From assembly GCA_013115145.1 (NCBI GenBank), contig JAAPAO010000347.1, positions 1-37,322 on the forward strand: 37,322 nucleotides of DNA. The letters are read 5' to 3'. Shown here one piece after another: positions 21,901 through 32,103 of this stretch; the stretch's first letter is position 1, and each line of letters starts with the position of its first letter. The DNA comes from Perkinsus chesapeaki (Eukaryota; Perkinsozoa; Perkinsida; Perkinsidae). The notes beneath the pieces are model-generated. The model ran no database searches, was not told the origin of the DNA, and saw only the letters and a program-made list of their open reading frames with translations. The position numbers and the translations under genes are program-made.

Positions 21901-22066
21901 CCTCACCCTTATCAAATAGATCCTCCTTGGCCTTGTTGAAGGCAGGAAAGTAAACCGTTAGATCTGTGCAGGACGCACAAGAGCACCGATTGGATACCCC
22001 GACACAACAGAAGGCCTGCGTTGGCTTCCTAGTCAACGTTCTCTTCTCATCAGCGTCGTTACCCAT
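18999..22066 (-). CDS. ACC-synthase-like PLP aminotransferase, copy 2 (ACS2, 478 aa)
   Basis: Eleven exons close in phase: 21907-22066, 21779-21861, 21632-21733, 21166-21275, 20998-21118, 20643-20698, 20443-20601, 20011-20080, 19894-19957, 19431-19561 and 18999-19379. Exon lengths 83, 102, 121, 56, 159, 70, 64 and 131 are the same as in ACS1. Motifs: NPNGYIPMCVAENR, NPGNPTG, WWMSDEIYACG-type block, GFSKDLG with the PLP Lys, and MVRLCYAWMSEGEEA. Six introns are 41-53 nt; introns 3, 5, 7 and 9 are about 300-360 nt. The N-terminus before the core is Cys-rich (FCCVGVSNRCSCASC), unlike the other copies. An upstream in-frame ATG could add 34 residues. Substrate specificity cannot be told from sequence. 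Confidence 0.88.
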
Positions 22067-22428
22067 AGCTCCTAATAAAGTTGCTGAAACTGGAGGCAGC
22101 ATACCAGCGATGGTCACTGTTTCAAGCGCTACTCCACGCTGAATGCAACTGAACGTGCACGCATGCACACATACGCTCCCTGGAAAGACGCTGTTGGTTG
22201 CTATAACGAACTCAATACTGCCGAAGACGCTTTCAGTTTGAAACAGGACATCTTATCAACATTATTTGGATATTCTTAACACGCATAAAAACTAGTCTGT
22301 TAAAAGCATACGAGGGCCATTTATGGCCTGATAAAGAACAAAGGAGTTGAGGACACAAACAACATTATGACGGGCAACAGCCACTTGTAATAAAAACACC
22401 ATGTAAAACAGCAGTAGTAGTATTACGC

Positions 22429-24323
22429 CTACTGACGGTGATCAGCAGCGAACTGTCCGATCCTCCTCACAACTTCTCTACAAGCTTCCTCACCCTCGGA
22501 CATCCAAGCGTAGCAGAATCTCACCATACCGGGCTTGTCGGCGAAGAAACAACTGCCAGGGGAGACGACCATGCGATAGGGATCAGACTTGAGCGAGTCG
22601 AAAAGGCGAAGACCGTCATCATCACCAGGCTCGAGGAACTCAGTGAAGTCGGCCCAGAGGAAGAGGCCAGCATGCGGCTCGAAATAGGGGATATTGAGCT
22701 TAGCCAATCCATCACACAGAACACGCTTGCAGGCTGTCAAACGCTCACTAGAGGTTTGCAAGAAACCAGAGAGCCACTTCTCATCGGAGAGCATCTTAGC
22801 GCAGACGACCTGCGCAATGGGGCTGACTTGGGAAAAGATACTGTATTGCTTAGAAGCAGCGCTCCTGACCGTCTCAATAAGCTTCCAGTCCATTTGCCGA
22901 GGGACGTCCATAATAAGACCAACACGCATACCAGATAGAGCCATATCTTTGCTGAACCCCCAAAGGACTAAAGTAGGAGGGTCGATGTCCCCTTCAAGAA
23001 GAGGCAAGCTCAAAGCTGAGATATGTGGACGGTCACAATCAGTCTGCACGCTGCAACCATAGATCTCATCGGATATCCACCACATACCCTTCCTGCCGCA
23101 CCAGTTACGGATAGCACGGAGCTCATCAACATCGGCAACACTTCCCATCGGGTTGCCTGGATCAGTAGTGATAAGAGCACGTGGACGATAGCCTTCACCG
23201 ATGCATTGCTTGTATGCGGCTTCGAGGGCAGATCTGGAAAGCAAGATTTGCAGGTGAAGGTAAGGAGATGACTTGGTAACTTACACATTAATTCTGAAGC
23301 CATCATCAGCGGTGGTCTTGGCGGCGTACTTAACAGTAACATTTCCCTCTAGGGCACAGTCAGTGGCAAAAACAGGATAGGCAGGCGAGGTTGTGATGAA
23401 ACAGTCCTTCCCATCACCATCGGCCAGACAGAACGATAACATGTTCATAGCTGAACCACATCTGAATAATGACAAGAATAGGATGAGACAATTGAACAAG
23501 GTTAGAGGAGAACATAATGAGCGAGCACGGAGGCACAACGCAAAGGGAAGATAGAGTAGAGCAACAAGGCAAAACTATATAGAATAACATCCAACATAAA
23601 CCTTATATATAATATAAATAACTAGAAGCCCAGCGAAATATAATTAGTGAACTGGGCATCATATATCAAATAACTGATATAAACAGTATATACCAGTACT
23701 TATTAATAGTGTACACTCCAAGGAGCAAACGGCAGGAATAATACAACGACAATAATGCAATAAGCAACAGCTTACCCATTAGTAACACATAGAACGTCTT
23801 CGGGACTGAGCTTCTCTTCACTGAGAATGTACTGATTAGCGGTCTCCGGTCTACCCTTTAGAGCCTCAACGGCAACATCAGGAGGAGCAAGATGGGTAGA
23901 CACAGCCTGGGCAACAGCCTCCTTGAAATCAGCCATACCGGAGAAGTCACCGTAGTCACATAACTCATGTCTTGGGAAGTTGGGATCATTAGCGATCTCA
24001 TTGAGGACCTAACACCAGACAACAGCTTTTAACAAATACAGCTGATCAGACTTTACCTTTTTAAATTCAGCCTCAACCTCGGCACCAACAGTTCTGTTCT
24101 CGGCCATGCACATCGGTATGTACCCCTTCGGATTGGTATCTGGACAAGTTGTAAAATACTATCGAAACAAGCAGATCCCACCTTTGTTATAAAGATCCTT
24201 CTGGGCTGCCGCAAAAGCTGGAGCGTAGACGGTGAACTCAGTGGCGGCCGCCTTCTTGCCTCGTTTGGAGGTCCTGAACTGCTGCTGCCTCACTTCACCA
24301 CGTCTAAAGGTTTGCTCTACCAT
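22429..24323 (-). CDS. ACC-synthase-like PLP aminotransferase, copy 3, intron-poor (ACS3, 479 aa)
   Basis: Five exons close in phase: 24182-24323, 24057-24139, 23776-24008, 23285-23461 and 22429-23233. Start is ATG 24323, stop TAG 22429. Motifs: NPKGYIPMCMAENR, DPGNPMG (Asp where the other copies have Asn), WWISDEIYGC, GFSKDMALSGMRVGL with the Schiff-base Lys at about residue 307, and MVRFCYAWMSEGEEA. The last exon of 805 nt equals the sum of exons 7-11 of ACS2 (159+70+64+131+381), so four introns are absent there with no change in length. Introns 3 and 5 are absent too. The N-terminus is basic (RTSKRGKKAAA). All catalytic residues seen in the family are kept. Confidence 0.9.
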
Positions 24324-24946
24324 CTTAAATAAAAAAGCAACTATTTGAACGAAAAGGCAACTTTCTAGCTGGTAAAATTCGACCTCTTGGTAGACACGTT
24401 GTGAACGAAATGCTGTACCGAAAGTTATGGTATTTTACTGTATGTTCGTTCTAGCGCTAGTGTGTCGTGAGCTAGCCGTAAAGATACCATTCTATGCTTA
24501 TCTGGCTTGACTACGACCCTTGCCAATATTATCAGCACTCATCACCAATTCCCATTTAACGGCAATCCCACTGCAGTCAATGGGACTACCACTTCCATCA
24601 AAGGATACCGCTTGTTTCTCACACGGACCCACCAGGCACCAGACATTTTGTCACAACAATGGAGTTATTGTGTCTTGCTATATCTCGCCAATCTTACGTT
24701 TCCTCAACGCAGTTCTTTCTTCCTCTCGTAGGTCACTGCGTGCTTCTGTTACCAAATTTGTAAGGCTGAATTACGGCCAGTGGCAGCAATCCAACCGGGA
24801 CAGGCTGGCCGCCTGGAACGGGAAAACGCTGAACTCAAGCGCCACACAAATAGTAGGACTCTCCACTGTAAATCTTCATCGTTGGAGGTCCCCAATAAGC
24901 AGTTCTTCAATTGTGTGTTCAGTGGCCTTCGTCAGTACTGTGTAAA
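24324..24946. promoter_or_regulatory. Divergent intergenic region between ACS3 and the next plus-strand gene
   Basis: About 620 bases separate two divergent start codons, so promoters for both should lie here. Several plus-strand ORFs cross it, but they have no family match and run through AT-rich sequence. The strand switch is one of the major switches in the window. No motif was recognised. Confidence 0.35.
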
Positions 24947-26524
24947 ATGGCCACCCCACTGTTGGCTTCAAAAATAGGCAGTGCGGCATCCAAGAAGCCT
25001 ACGCTGTTGGAAGAGAATCTTGCAGCTTGGATGAAAACCAAGGATCTCAACCTTGGTTTAGATATTCTATCGGATCCTTGCCTATCAGAGGTCCAGGCAA
25101 TGCAGATGCTCAATGAAGCTCCGAACACTATGGCGTCGCCGACAATGAACGCTATTGACCGGTAATAGCGGGGAAGGGCTAGGCTGGGGAAAACTCGCGC
25201 TCGGAGCTAAGATTCGTTCTCCCGTACCTTTCGTGGTGTCGCATATTGTTAGCTTCATATATAGGCGAAGAACTTTGCCAGGTTTGTGTCAATTTGAACT
25301 CTTCTGTACAGTTGTAGAGAAGGCAGTTGTCGCGGCCACTGATGATGGGAATACTGGGCATTGACGAGGGGGAGGCAGCCACTGATCATGAGTCATGTCG
25401 AATACAATAATTTTTTTGCTATCACCAGATGCTCAACCAGAAAGCATGGCTCACACTCATTAAAGGGTCCGGAAAACCTATAGCCCTGGCTTGTAGTGAT
25501 GCTTAATGCGATGAGTGGCTGAGATTCGATCGATGCCATACCGACCAACGGTCTCTCGCGGATGTGGGGGCAAGCAGTGGGTGTGGCTACATCTGAGAAC
25601 TGAATAGTTGAGAGAACTTCACTATAGAGACCGATCACGCACGCTATTACGTCGAATTCAACATCGCCGCTGAAAGTCCTTTAGAACACAAGTCTTCCAA
25701 TAGGTCCTTTGTCCCTTTCTGCGGAACTATCTTGTAGTCCCATTCACCGTAGCCCAACTCTCTAGCAGCCCTAATCGGTAGAGCCTCGCCGTATCGGATC
25801 TGTATTGTCCAGGTTTACCCCACCAATGCTAGTCTCAGCCATGCGCAGTGAGCTGTCGATGAGCAGCATCAAGCAGTGTATTGCTCTATTGAAGCAGCTC
25901 TTCGATTCTTATGCTGTCTTGCCGGAGGTATGCCATCGATTCATATTCACTTTCCATTTGTCATCAGGCGGACATACGGCAAATCGTTCCTGATGTACCC
26001 AGCTTGACTAATGTGGTAGTATTCGGGCAAGGGGCCAGCAGTTTATCTCATTTCTCTTTTTAAACTCAATCTCGGAACGTTTATGTCCAGCAAGGCTTAA
26101 CCAAACATACGGGTGTTCTCCACAGTACTTTCCCTTCTACCTGTAGCATCACTTATATAGGCAATTAACTCGGTAACCATCGAGTAGGGCTGTCGTCGTC
26201 GTCATCGTTCAGGTTCTCTTCGCCCAATGTCTATTGGATGCCAAGTTCCTCGATATGTGCATGGGTAGCAGCAGCTCAGATGAGGGACGTAAGGCCTTAC
26301 TGGATGCATTCACCGTTATGGCGATGAGGATAAAAAGCCTGGAAAAGGTACTGAGGTTGAGCAGCTATATATATCGGCAATCGCCTGTGTAGGATTCGTT
26401 GGCCGGGACTAAGGCAACAGCGCTGCTCAAGGGCCTGGACTCTGTATCGAGATCGAGCCTACCTGAGGAGTCCGCCGCGGCGGCAGGAGCCTATGATGGT
26501 TTCTTTGGGAAAAGGTCGGTATGA
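24947..26524 (+). CDS. Unrecognised multi-exon gene (partly resolved)
   Basis: Exons 24947-25161, 25212-25281 and one starting at 25318 join in phase (introns 50 and 36 nt) and begin MATPLLASKIGSAASKK. Further coding blocks follow: TDHARYYVEFNIAAESPLEH near 25630-25700; PPMLVSAMRSELSMSSIKQC and KQLFDSYAVLPE ending about 25928; ADIRQIVPDVPSLTN from about 25970; VLFAQCLLDAKFLDMCMG from about 26211; and a last exon from about 26392 ending DGFFGKRSV with TGA at 26522-26524. The joins between 25400 and 26210 are not settled. The product looks like a large helical, non-secreted protein. I cannot name a family. Confidence 0.5.
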
Positions 26525-26712
26525 GCTATTGCTGTGGTATAGAGGGGCATTCTCAGGCACTTGGACATACCTGGCTGGAACGCCTCTCCGACGGTTGTAG
26601 CGTCACCGCGCCACAAAAAGCACTAGCCTGTTGCCTATACGTATTCTACCAGCTTCCATATTCCCACTGTTCCGTTAAGTCCATATTGTTAATTCGCCGT
26701 CTAGTTTTTGAA

Positions 26713-27569
26713 ATGTCCGTGATAGGTCGGTTTAGAATGTGGGTGCTGGCTGGACAAAGCAAGCCCTCCCCTTCGGTTGGCCAGACACTGGGCCCTTTGG
26801 GCATCAATATGATGGTAGTACGGTCTCTTGGCCGCCGCCGCCGCTGAGCTTGGCAGGCATGCTTCTCAGCAATTTAATAAGGAGCTGAATGCTAGGATAG
26901 CGACGGTTAGGGCGAAGGTGCCTGTACAGGTCACTTTGGTGCCTAAAACAGACAAAACGTGAGTCATTGCGATAAGCAGCAGATCGTCGTTGTTATTGAC
27001 CCATTTCCACACTTTTCGTGCCAGCCCCGGTCACGTGGGGACTACGAATTCTTTGGAAGTAGATTCGCATAGAACTGTACCGGGCTGCGTGGAATGGTGA
27101 TGCATAGCTATTATGGAACTGCCGGGGAGAGCAGTTTCGCATCAACCCCACCGTCTGCCATGACAGCCGAATTATCAGAGAATGTATACGCGGTGGTATA
27201 GTCCTTTTAACGTCTCAAGGACTTGAGCGTTTTTGCAAAGGATCGGGAATCTTCATCGCATTCCTATCGGAGGTCTATCAGGTACGGCTTTTGGCTGAGG
27301 ACACCCCCGGCAAACTGGTTCATAAGGTAGCCAACTGTCGCCACTAAGGCCGCTATCCGACTCTTAGGCGAATAGCAAGGCTCCCTCTTTGTGGCGGAAA
27401 AGGTCATAGGAACATTGTCGGAACAATAACGCTGAAGGAAGTCTACCATATAGCGAGGGTGAGCCACTGTCGGCTACTTTGGAAAGGTTATTGTCAGGCG
27501 AAGAGCATGGATCCAACGAACGTTGGGAAGCCTCTGCGGTCCATAGTTATCAGTGTTATAGGTAGCTAG
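26713..27569 (+). CDS. MRPL11: Organellar (bacterial-type) ribosomal protein uL11
   Basis: The N-terminal exon from ATG 26713 reads AGQSKPSPSVGQTLGPLGIN, the uL11 rRNA-binding signature (A-G-x-A-x-P-x-P-x-V-G-x-x-L-G). The next exon reads FNKELNARIATVRAKVPVQV and LVPKTDKT. Then comes a block TWGLRILWK, and after an intron of about 310 nt GGKGHRNIVGTITLKEVYHI. A final 39-nt intron leads to KSMDPTNVGKPLRSIVISV and the stop at 27567-27569. The last block is the usual uL11 C-terminus. One junction (after DKT, acceptor near 27024) is out of phase by one base next to a CCCC run, a possible sequence error. uL11 builds the GTPase-associated centre of the large subunit; the bacterial-type motif suggests mitochondrial use. 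Confidence 0.8.
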
Positions 27570-27579
27570 TGGTGTCAGA

Positions 27580-28028
27580 ATGGTTAGATACTCAATGGGT
27601 GTAGGAACGGCCCATGCAATGGGGGTCCAGGTGCTGTACAAGTTACCAGTACAGCATCAACATAGAGATGACTTGCCCATATCAGATCTGGATAGGCTGA
27701 AGAAGGAGACTAGGTCAGTAGGGGTAGTAACGATTGTGACGGTGCTGTTAGGGCGAGATCCAAGCTGACGAGGAGAGGTTCCTGAGGGGCTCTGTATGGC
27801 TTCCATGACATCAACGTTTCTGTTAACATCTGCTTTTTGGTTTCTGTGTATTATTACTACTTCACCGATCGGCGCGCATCGGTATCTTTGTGTCAAGGCA
27901 TGAAACGGTTGATCGATTTAGATGCGCTTATGCTACACAGTCTTGCACTCAATAGTGGAACGATAAAGCATCAACCAACCAGGAGGTCTGTCCCACCGGG
28001 GAGAGCTGCATTGGCCTTGGAATTATAA
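27580..28028 (+). CDS. Possible short gene of unknown function
   Basis: An ATG at 27580 opens a peptide with MGVQVLYKLPVQHQ and SDLDRLKKETR. A 37-nt intron could lead to a charged helix EIQADEERFLRGS. A later frame from ATG 27901 (MKRLIDLDALMLHSLALNSG) ends at 28028. The charged blocks look coding, but I could not join the last part in phase. It starts about 10 bases after the uL11 stop. This is low confidence, and it may be two pieces or none. Confidence 0.3.
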
Positions 28029-28191
28029 TAGTTAACCAAAAAAGCTGGGTCTCAAGAGTTTGGCAAGTGACCCTGTGGGAGCACTGTCAGGCTTTGTCCT
28101 GCAGCAGATGATGCGCAACATTTGCAGGCTACCGGCTTTGCATGCTGAATGTCGCAATGCTGAAGCTCTCAGCGGTTCTCTAGTTTAATTC

Positions 28192-29554
28192 ATGTCATCG
28201 ATTCACCGAGGTCAACTGGAGGTGCTCTCAATACAGATGAGACCATTCTGTCTCCCTCTAAGGAGACCATTACCGCTGTGCCGAGGGAACTCTAAAGTGG
28301 AGATAACCGAGCGAGAAGGAACTTATATGATCATTAATTGTCGGTAAGTCTATAAGTACTTAAGTAGCTTACTGGGGTGTCATCTGTTCGTACGATGCCC
28401 TATTACTGGAATGGCAAGAATCTTCGATGAGGCTCAGTTGATTGGATCCCTTGTTGTCAATCTGTTCCCTATAGAGATTATCATCAAATAGCAGTCCAAT
28501 GGTTCGTTCCTCATCTATTGCAATATGGACGCTGTAATGATCCCTCCGTAGGTTCCACCCAGCAGACGGTTCGGCAAGCTGTCCCTGTAGCGGCGTTGGT
28601 GAATCATGCCCGCTACCGCTATTCCATCCCAAGCCTTGTTTCGAGCCAATCGTGACGACTCCTACTCTACCACGTTTCATCGACTTTGCGAGTGACGGCA
28701 TTTCTGAGGCGTGCAGAGCAGCTTGCCGTGGAAATATAAGTGTCCAAGGGGCCCTCGAAATGGCCCTGTTAGGTTGTATTTCTGACTTCACTGGTAAGAG
28801 GCCCTCGGAGGTCCTCTGGTGGTATGGCGGAGGCGTGGCCGAGGATTTGGGTAATCTGGCAAGAACCGTCAAGATCAATCAGATGTTCACTCGTGAAGAG
28901 AGGACGGGAGCGGCACTGTTGCGCGGCTGCGTTAAACTGAAGGTCGGTGATGACCCCATTGCTGATGCGAAGACCGTGAGCTCGGCAGCCGAGGGTGTCT
29001 CTGAGAGTGGCTGTCTCCGCTTAGACGCCAATCAATCGTGGACGCCGGACCAGTACGAGTTATTCACTAAGTCTTTAAGCGATGTAGTGAAGGCTAAGAT
29101 AGAATATATTGAAGAGCCTACAACTGTGTGGTGCGATGACTATATTAGCTTCGGCATTCCTACGGCCATGGATGAGAGTCTGGTCACCGCTACGAAGTTC
29201 CCGGCATGTGGGAGCCCCAGAGTACATTTCGTGCTCAAGCCAGGCGTGCTGGGATTGAGACGGGCCTGTCAATATGTCGTCCGCTTCGGGTCCCGCTGTT
29301 GCCTTTCTAGCATGTTCGAATCATCTCTGAGCATGTACTGGTATACGGCATTGGCATCTCTCTGCGACTCTCAGGTTTACCACGGCCTTAGCACCTCCAG
29401 TTGGGTACTCGAAGAGAAGGAGGAGGGGCGCTCATTTGATGATCTCATTAAGAAAGATGGCCTGTGGTTGGTCGACTTGGATGAATCAGATGAAGCGTTG
29501 AAGGCGACTGCCCAAAGAATACTGTGTTCCGATAGAAATGGTGTTTCCCCCTAA
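28192..29554 (+). CDS. menC: o-Succinylbenzoate synthase (MenC), enolase superfamily (371 aa)
   Basis: Exon 1 is 28192-28343 (ATG to a GTAAGT donor), intron 247 nt, exon 2 28591-29554; phase 2 closes exactly. The N-terminal capping domain reads RPFCLPLRRPLPL and GVGESCPLP. The barrel has the complete enolase-superfamily set: KLKVG with the catalytic Lys (about residues 160-165), LRLDANQSW (metal Asp), YIEEP (metal Glu), AMDES (metal Asp), VLKPG (second catalytic Lys), and SSMFESSLS, which is typical of OSBS enzymes. MenC dehydrates SHCHC to o-succinylbenzoate in menaquinone or phylloquinone synthesis; some members are also N-acylamino-acid racemases. No clear transit peptide is seen. No other men gene is in the window. 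Length matches bacterial MenC. Confidence 0.88.
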
Positions 29555-29670
29555 GCCATATGGTTTTGTGTGTACAGTGCCGATACTGGACGGTCATGGT
29601 CACCGGAGCAAGTGGCGCGAAAGCCGGTTTTGCAAGGATTCTGCCGGGTATCTTTGGCATGATCTGACAC

Positions 29671-30650
29671 ATGCCACCCCGCCGCATGCGTCGATTAAAG
29701 TGCCGTCGATGTAGCAAATTTATGAGTGAGGGGAAGCCATGCAAGTCCTGTGGGGCGGTTGGGTACCATACGAGTGCTGATGACGATTTTATTATTGAGG
29801 CCGAATGCGTTACCTGTGGAACGGAGTCAGATTCGACAAGTGTGGCTCATGTAGGAACTCCCTTGGTCGGTAGCGGGATCAAGGCTGAGCAGGCCTATAA
29901 CGTGAGCGGCCCCACAAGATGGAGTTGGTCAAGTGGTGAGTGTGAAGTGCTTCATCAGGTGAGCTACGAAGCACCGACGCCAGGCAGTGGAGATGCTAAC
30001 TCTACCGCATCGGGGACAGACTTTACTAGACAGACTGAATTAGAAGAGCTCCGGAAATCGAGGAAGAGGTATAGGGAGGAGGCTATTCGGTAGGGATCGA
30101 GGCTCGCTGTTCAAGTGGCATAATTCTGGCATCATCAGGCTCCGGGCACAAGTCCGGGACACGACCATAAGGCAAGGGCAACTTGCCCAGGAGGCCAAAT
30201 TTGAGGAGTCGGCACGTCGGGCAGCAGAGAGACGCGCTGCTGAGTTACACGAGGTGGGATGCCCTGAGGTCCTTGGGCTGGGGGATACGCGACAGGAGAT
30301 GCTCAGGAAATGAAAAGTCTTCGAATGAGAGCACAAGAGTCTCGGGAAGAAGCGATCAGATCCGACCGATTGCGGCAAGAAGCTGTCCAAGAGAGAGACC
30401 GGTGTAAAGAGGCGAATCAAAGTCTAATTGAGTATTCGAGAAAGCTGCGTACAATGGTCCAGGAATTAAGAGTAGGGAGTCAGACAGCATTGCAGGAATG
30501 CTTTTTCCTCCTCCTGAATCTTCATCCGATTTTTCCTCCCTATAGGGCAAGTTGAAGGTTAACTACGCAGCCCTGAAAGCCATACAAGATGCAGCGGACG
30601 AACTGTCCTTGATCACAAAGAATGCTGCCGTTAGTTCATCTAGTGTATGA
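29671..30650 (+). CDS. Zinc-ribbon and coiled-coil protein (267 aa)
   Basis: Exons 29671-30089, 30139-30253, 30307-30471 and 30546-30650 close in phase, with introns of 49, 53 and 74 nt. The N-terminus has paired CxxC motifs (CRRCSKF, CKSCG) and a later CVTCG, consistent with a small zinc ribbon. From about residue 125 to 250 the protein is one long charged coiled coil (KRYREEAI, AKFEESARRAAERRAAEL, RLRQEAVQERDRCKEAN). It has no signal peptide. The organisation suggests a structural or adaptor role; no named family fits. Confidence 0.75.
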
Positions 30651-30705
30651 GTCTACCGAGGTTTACTGAATACGGAGAGCTGTGTGGTGGTAGGTAGACG
30701 ATCTC

Positions 30706-31025
30706 ATGCAGCCGATTCCTCCCTCACCTCCATCTCCTATGACGGCTGGATACAGTGATGGAAGTGCCACTGATCCAGGCGCTGATAACGTGACCTGTAA
30801 GCTGCGGAGTTACATAGGCTTTTTTATGATACACTTTCAGCGACGGAAAAGCGCGGCATCGGAGATCCATCTCTCGCGGCAGAACCGCAGAGCAAGAAGA
30901 TGAAGCAGGAAGACGAGTGAGTGTTCCGTATGTCTGTCAAAGACAAATAACAATAGAAACTCTCCTTCAGAATATCTAATGGTGACGATAGTCTGCCTCC
31001 TGGTATCACGTCGAATTATCTCTGA
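30706..31025 (+). CDS. Very small Pro-rich protein with basic patch (73 aa)
   Basis: Three exons, 30706-30796, 30841-30916 and 30971-31025, close in phase with introns of 44 and 54 nt (GTAAGC to TTTCAG, GTGAGT to CTTCAG). The product begins MQPIPPSPPSPM, has a basic patch (PQSKKMKQEDE) and ends PPGITSNYL. It is predicted to be disordered. It starts 55 bases after the previous gene on the same strand. Both splice sites are near consensus, which supports a real gene, but no homology is evident. Confidence 0.55.
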
Positions 31026-31850
31026 ATCGTATGCTCCATAGTTTTCTTATGCAAGAAGTTAATCCTGGCTATACCATTTCTGCAGCTGAGGTGTTGTCGC
31101 AACACTGTTGTGCACTTGTCCATTGATCTTCCAACTCTCGATCCTGCCGTTTTGTTTCCCAATTCATTGTTTAAACCTAGCATGCTCACGTGTATCTGCC
31201 AACACTATAAGACAGTGTTCGCCAAGTGTTACTTGACAAGTCGCCCTGATGGATCTATAAACTCACAACACGCCAAATAATCTGGTCTACATTAAAATAC
31301 GTGCCTTCCTGGTGAAGTTCCTGGCGACTTGGGCGTATTCAGGCTCGCCCGACCATGTGGATGTTGTCAAGCTTCTACCAACACCAGTGCAGGCGTCCTG
31401 CTTACAGCTGTTGTCTCCGTGGTGGACGTTGGTCGCCTGCGCCGCATGTTTATCAAACGAGGATAGAACTACGAGTTGCGGTCTTTAACATTTAACATTT
31501 GCAATGAGTCGTGCATGCTGCGCATACCATGCTCCTAAACGCCAAATTCCCCAGGGGAGTGTCGTTGACGTTGCTATCACACGGAGTGGAAATTCGATCT
31601 ATAATTCTATTTGTTGGAGAAACCTTTCACGCACTGTTTCGCTTGTTTTGAGATAATATCAAAGGCCGCCTTTGGCTCCTGAACAAAGAGGTTCTTAGTG
31701 CCTTAATTACTCCAATTGCCACAGTGGCGACAGAGCCACTAATAGAAAACCCCGCCGCAAGATTTCTGACTTTCTCCGTGACTATGCGATTTGTTCTCTC
31801 GGCTCTCCCGGCGGCTGATATTCATGAATTCCATAGCCTCAACGAGATAA

Positions 31851-31900
31851 CGCGATAACTTATCGCGCATGGTTATTCCTAACAGCCTGTTAGGAATAAC
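31851..31900. repeat. Two adjacent perfect inverted repeats
   Basis: 31851-31867 is CGCGATAA-C-TTATCGCG. 31872-31900 has 13-base arms, GTTATTCCTAACA and its complement, around a 3-base loop GCC. Both are perfect and only four bases apart. The second could form a stable hairpin; no T run follows it. Confidence 0.9.
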
Positions 31901-32021
31901 TTACTAGCACTGTGTAGCTGTTGCGCTGCTGTACTGCTACTGCAGGAATCCTGCTGTTGAAGCTCCAAGTAATTCCAGTGCCGCTCGGCTATGGAGTGTT
32001 ATTGGGTTTCTCCAGCCACTC

Positions 32022-32038
32022 ACTTATGATTCATAAGT
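32022..32038. repeat. Perfect odd-centred palindrome
   Basis: ACTTATGA-T-TCATAAGT: 8-base arms around a single centre base, in the palindrome-rich island. A further perfect repeat, ACATGGG-TTA-CCCATGT, lies at 32186-32202 inside the long ORF. Confidence 0.9.
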
Positions 32039-32103
32039 TATGAAGGTTTTCAACTTGTGGTGTTAGCTGGTATTGAGAACCAGAGAGACGAATCATTGCT
32101 GAA

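Noticed and set aside
25730-25760. CACCGTAGCCCAACTCTC resembles the start of the dinoflagellate/Perkinsus spliced leader
   Set aside because: Only the first nine bases match; the rest and the downstream donor of a leader RNA gene are absent, and it lies within a coding-gene region.
28369-28878. Minus-strand ORF of 169 codons
   Set aside because: Antisense shadow of MenC exon 2 and its intron.
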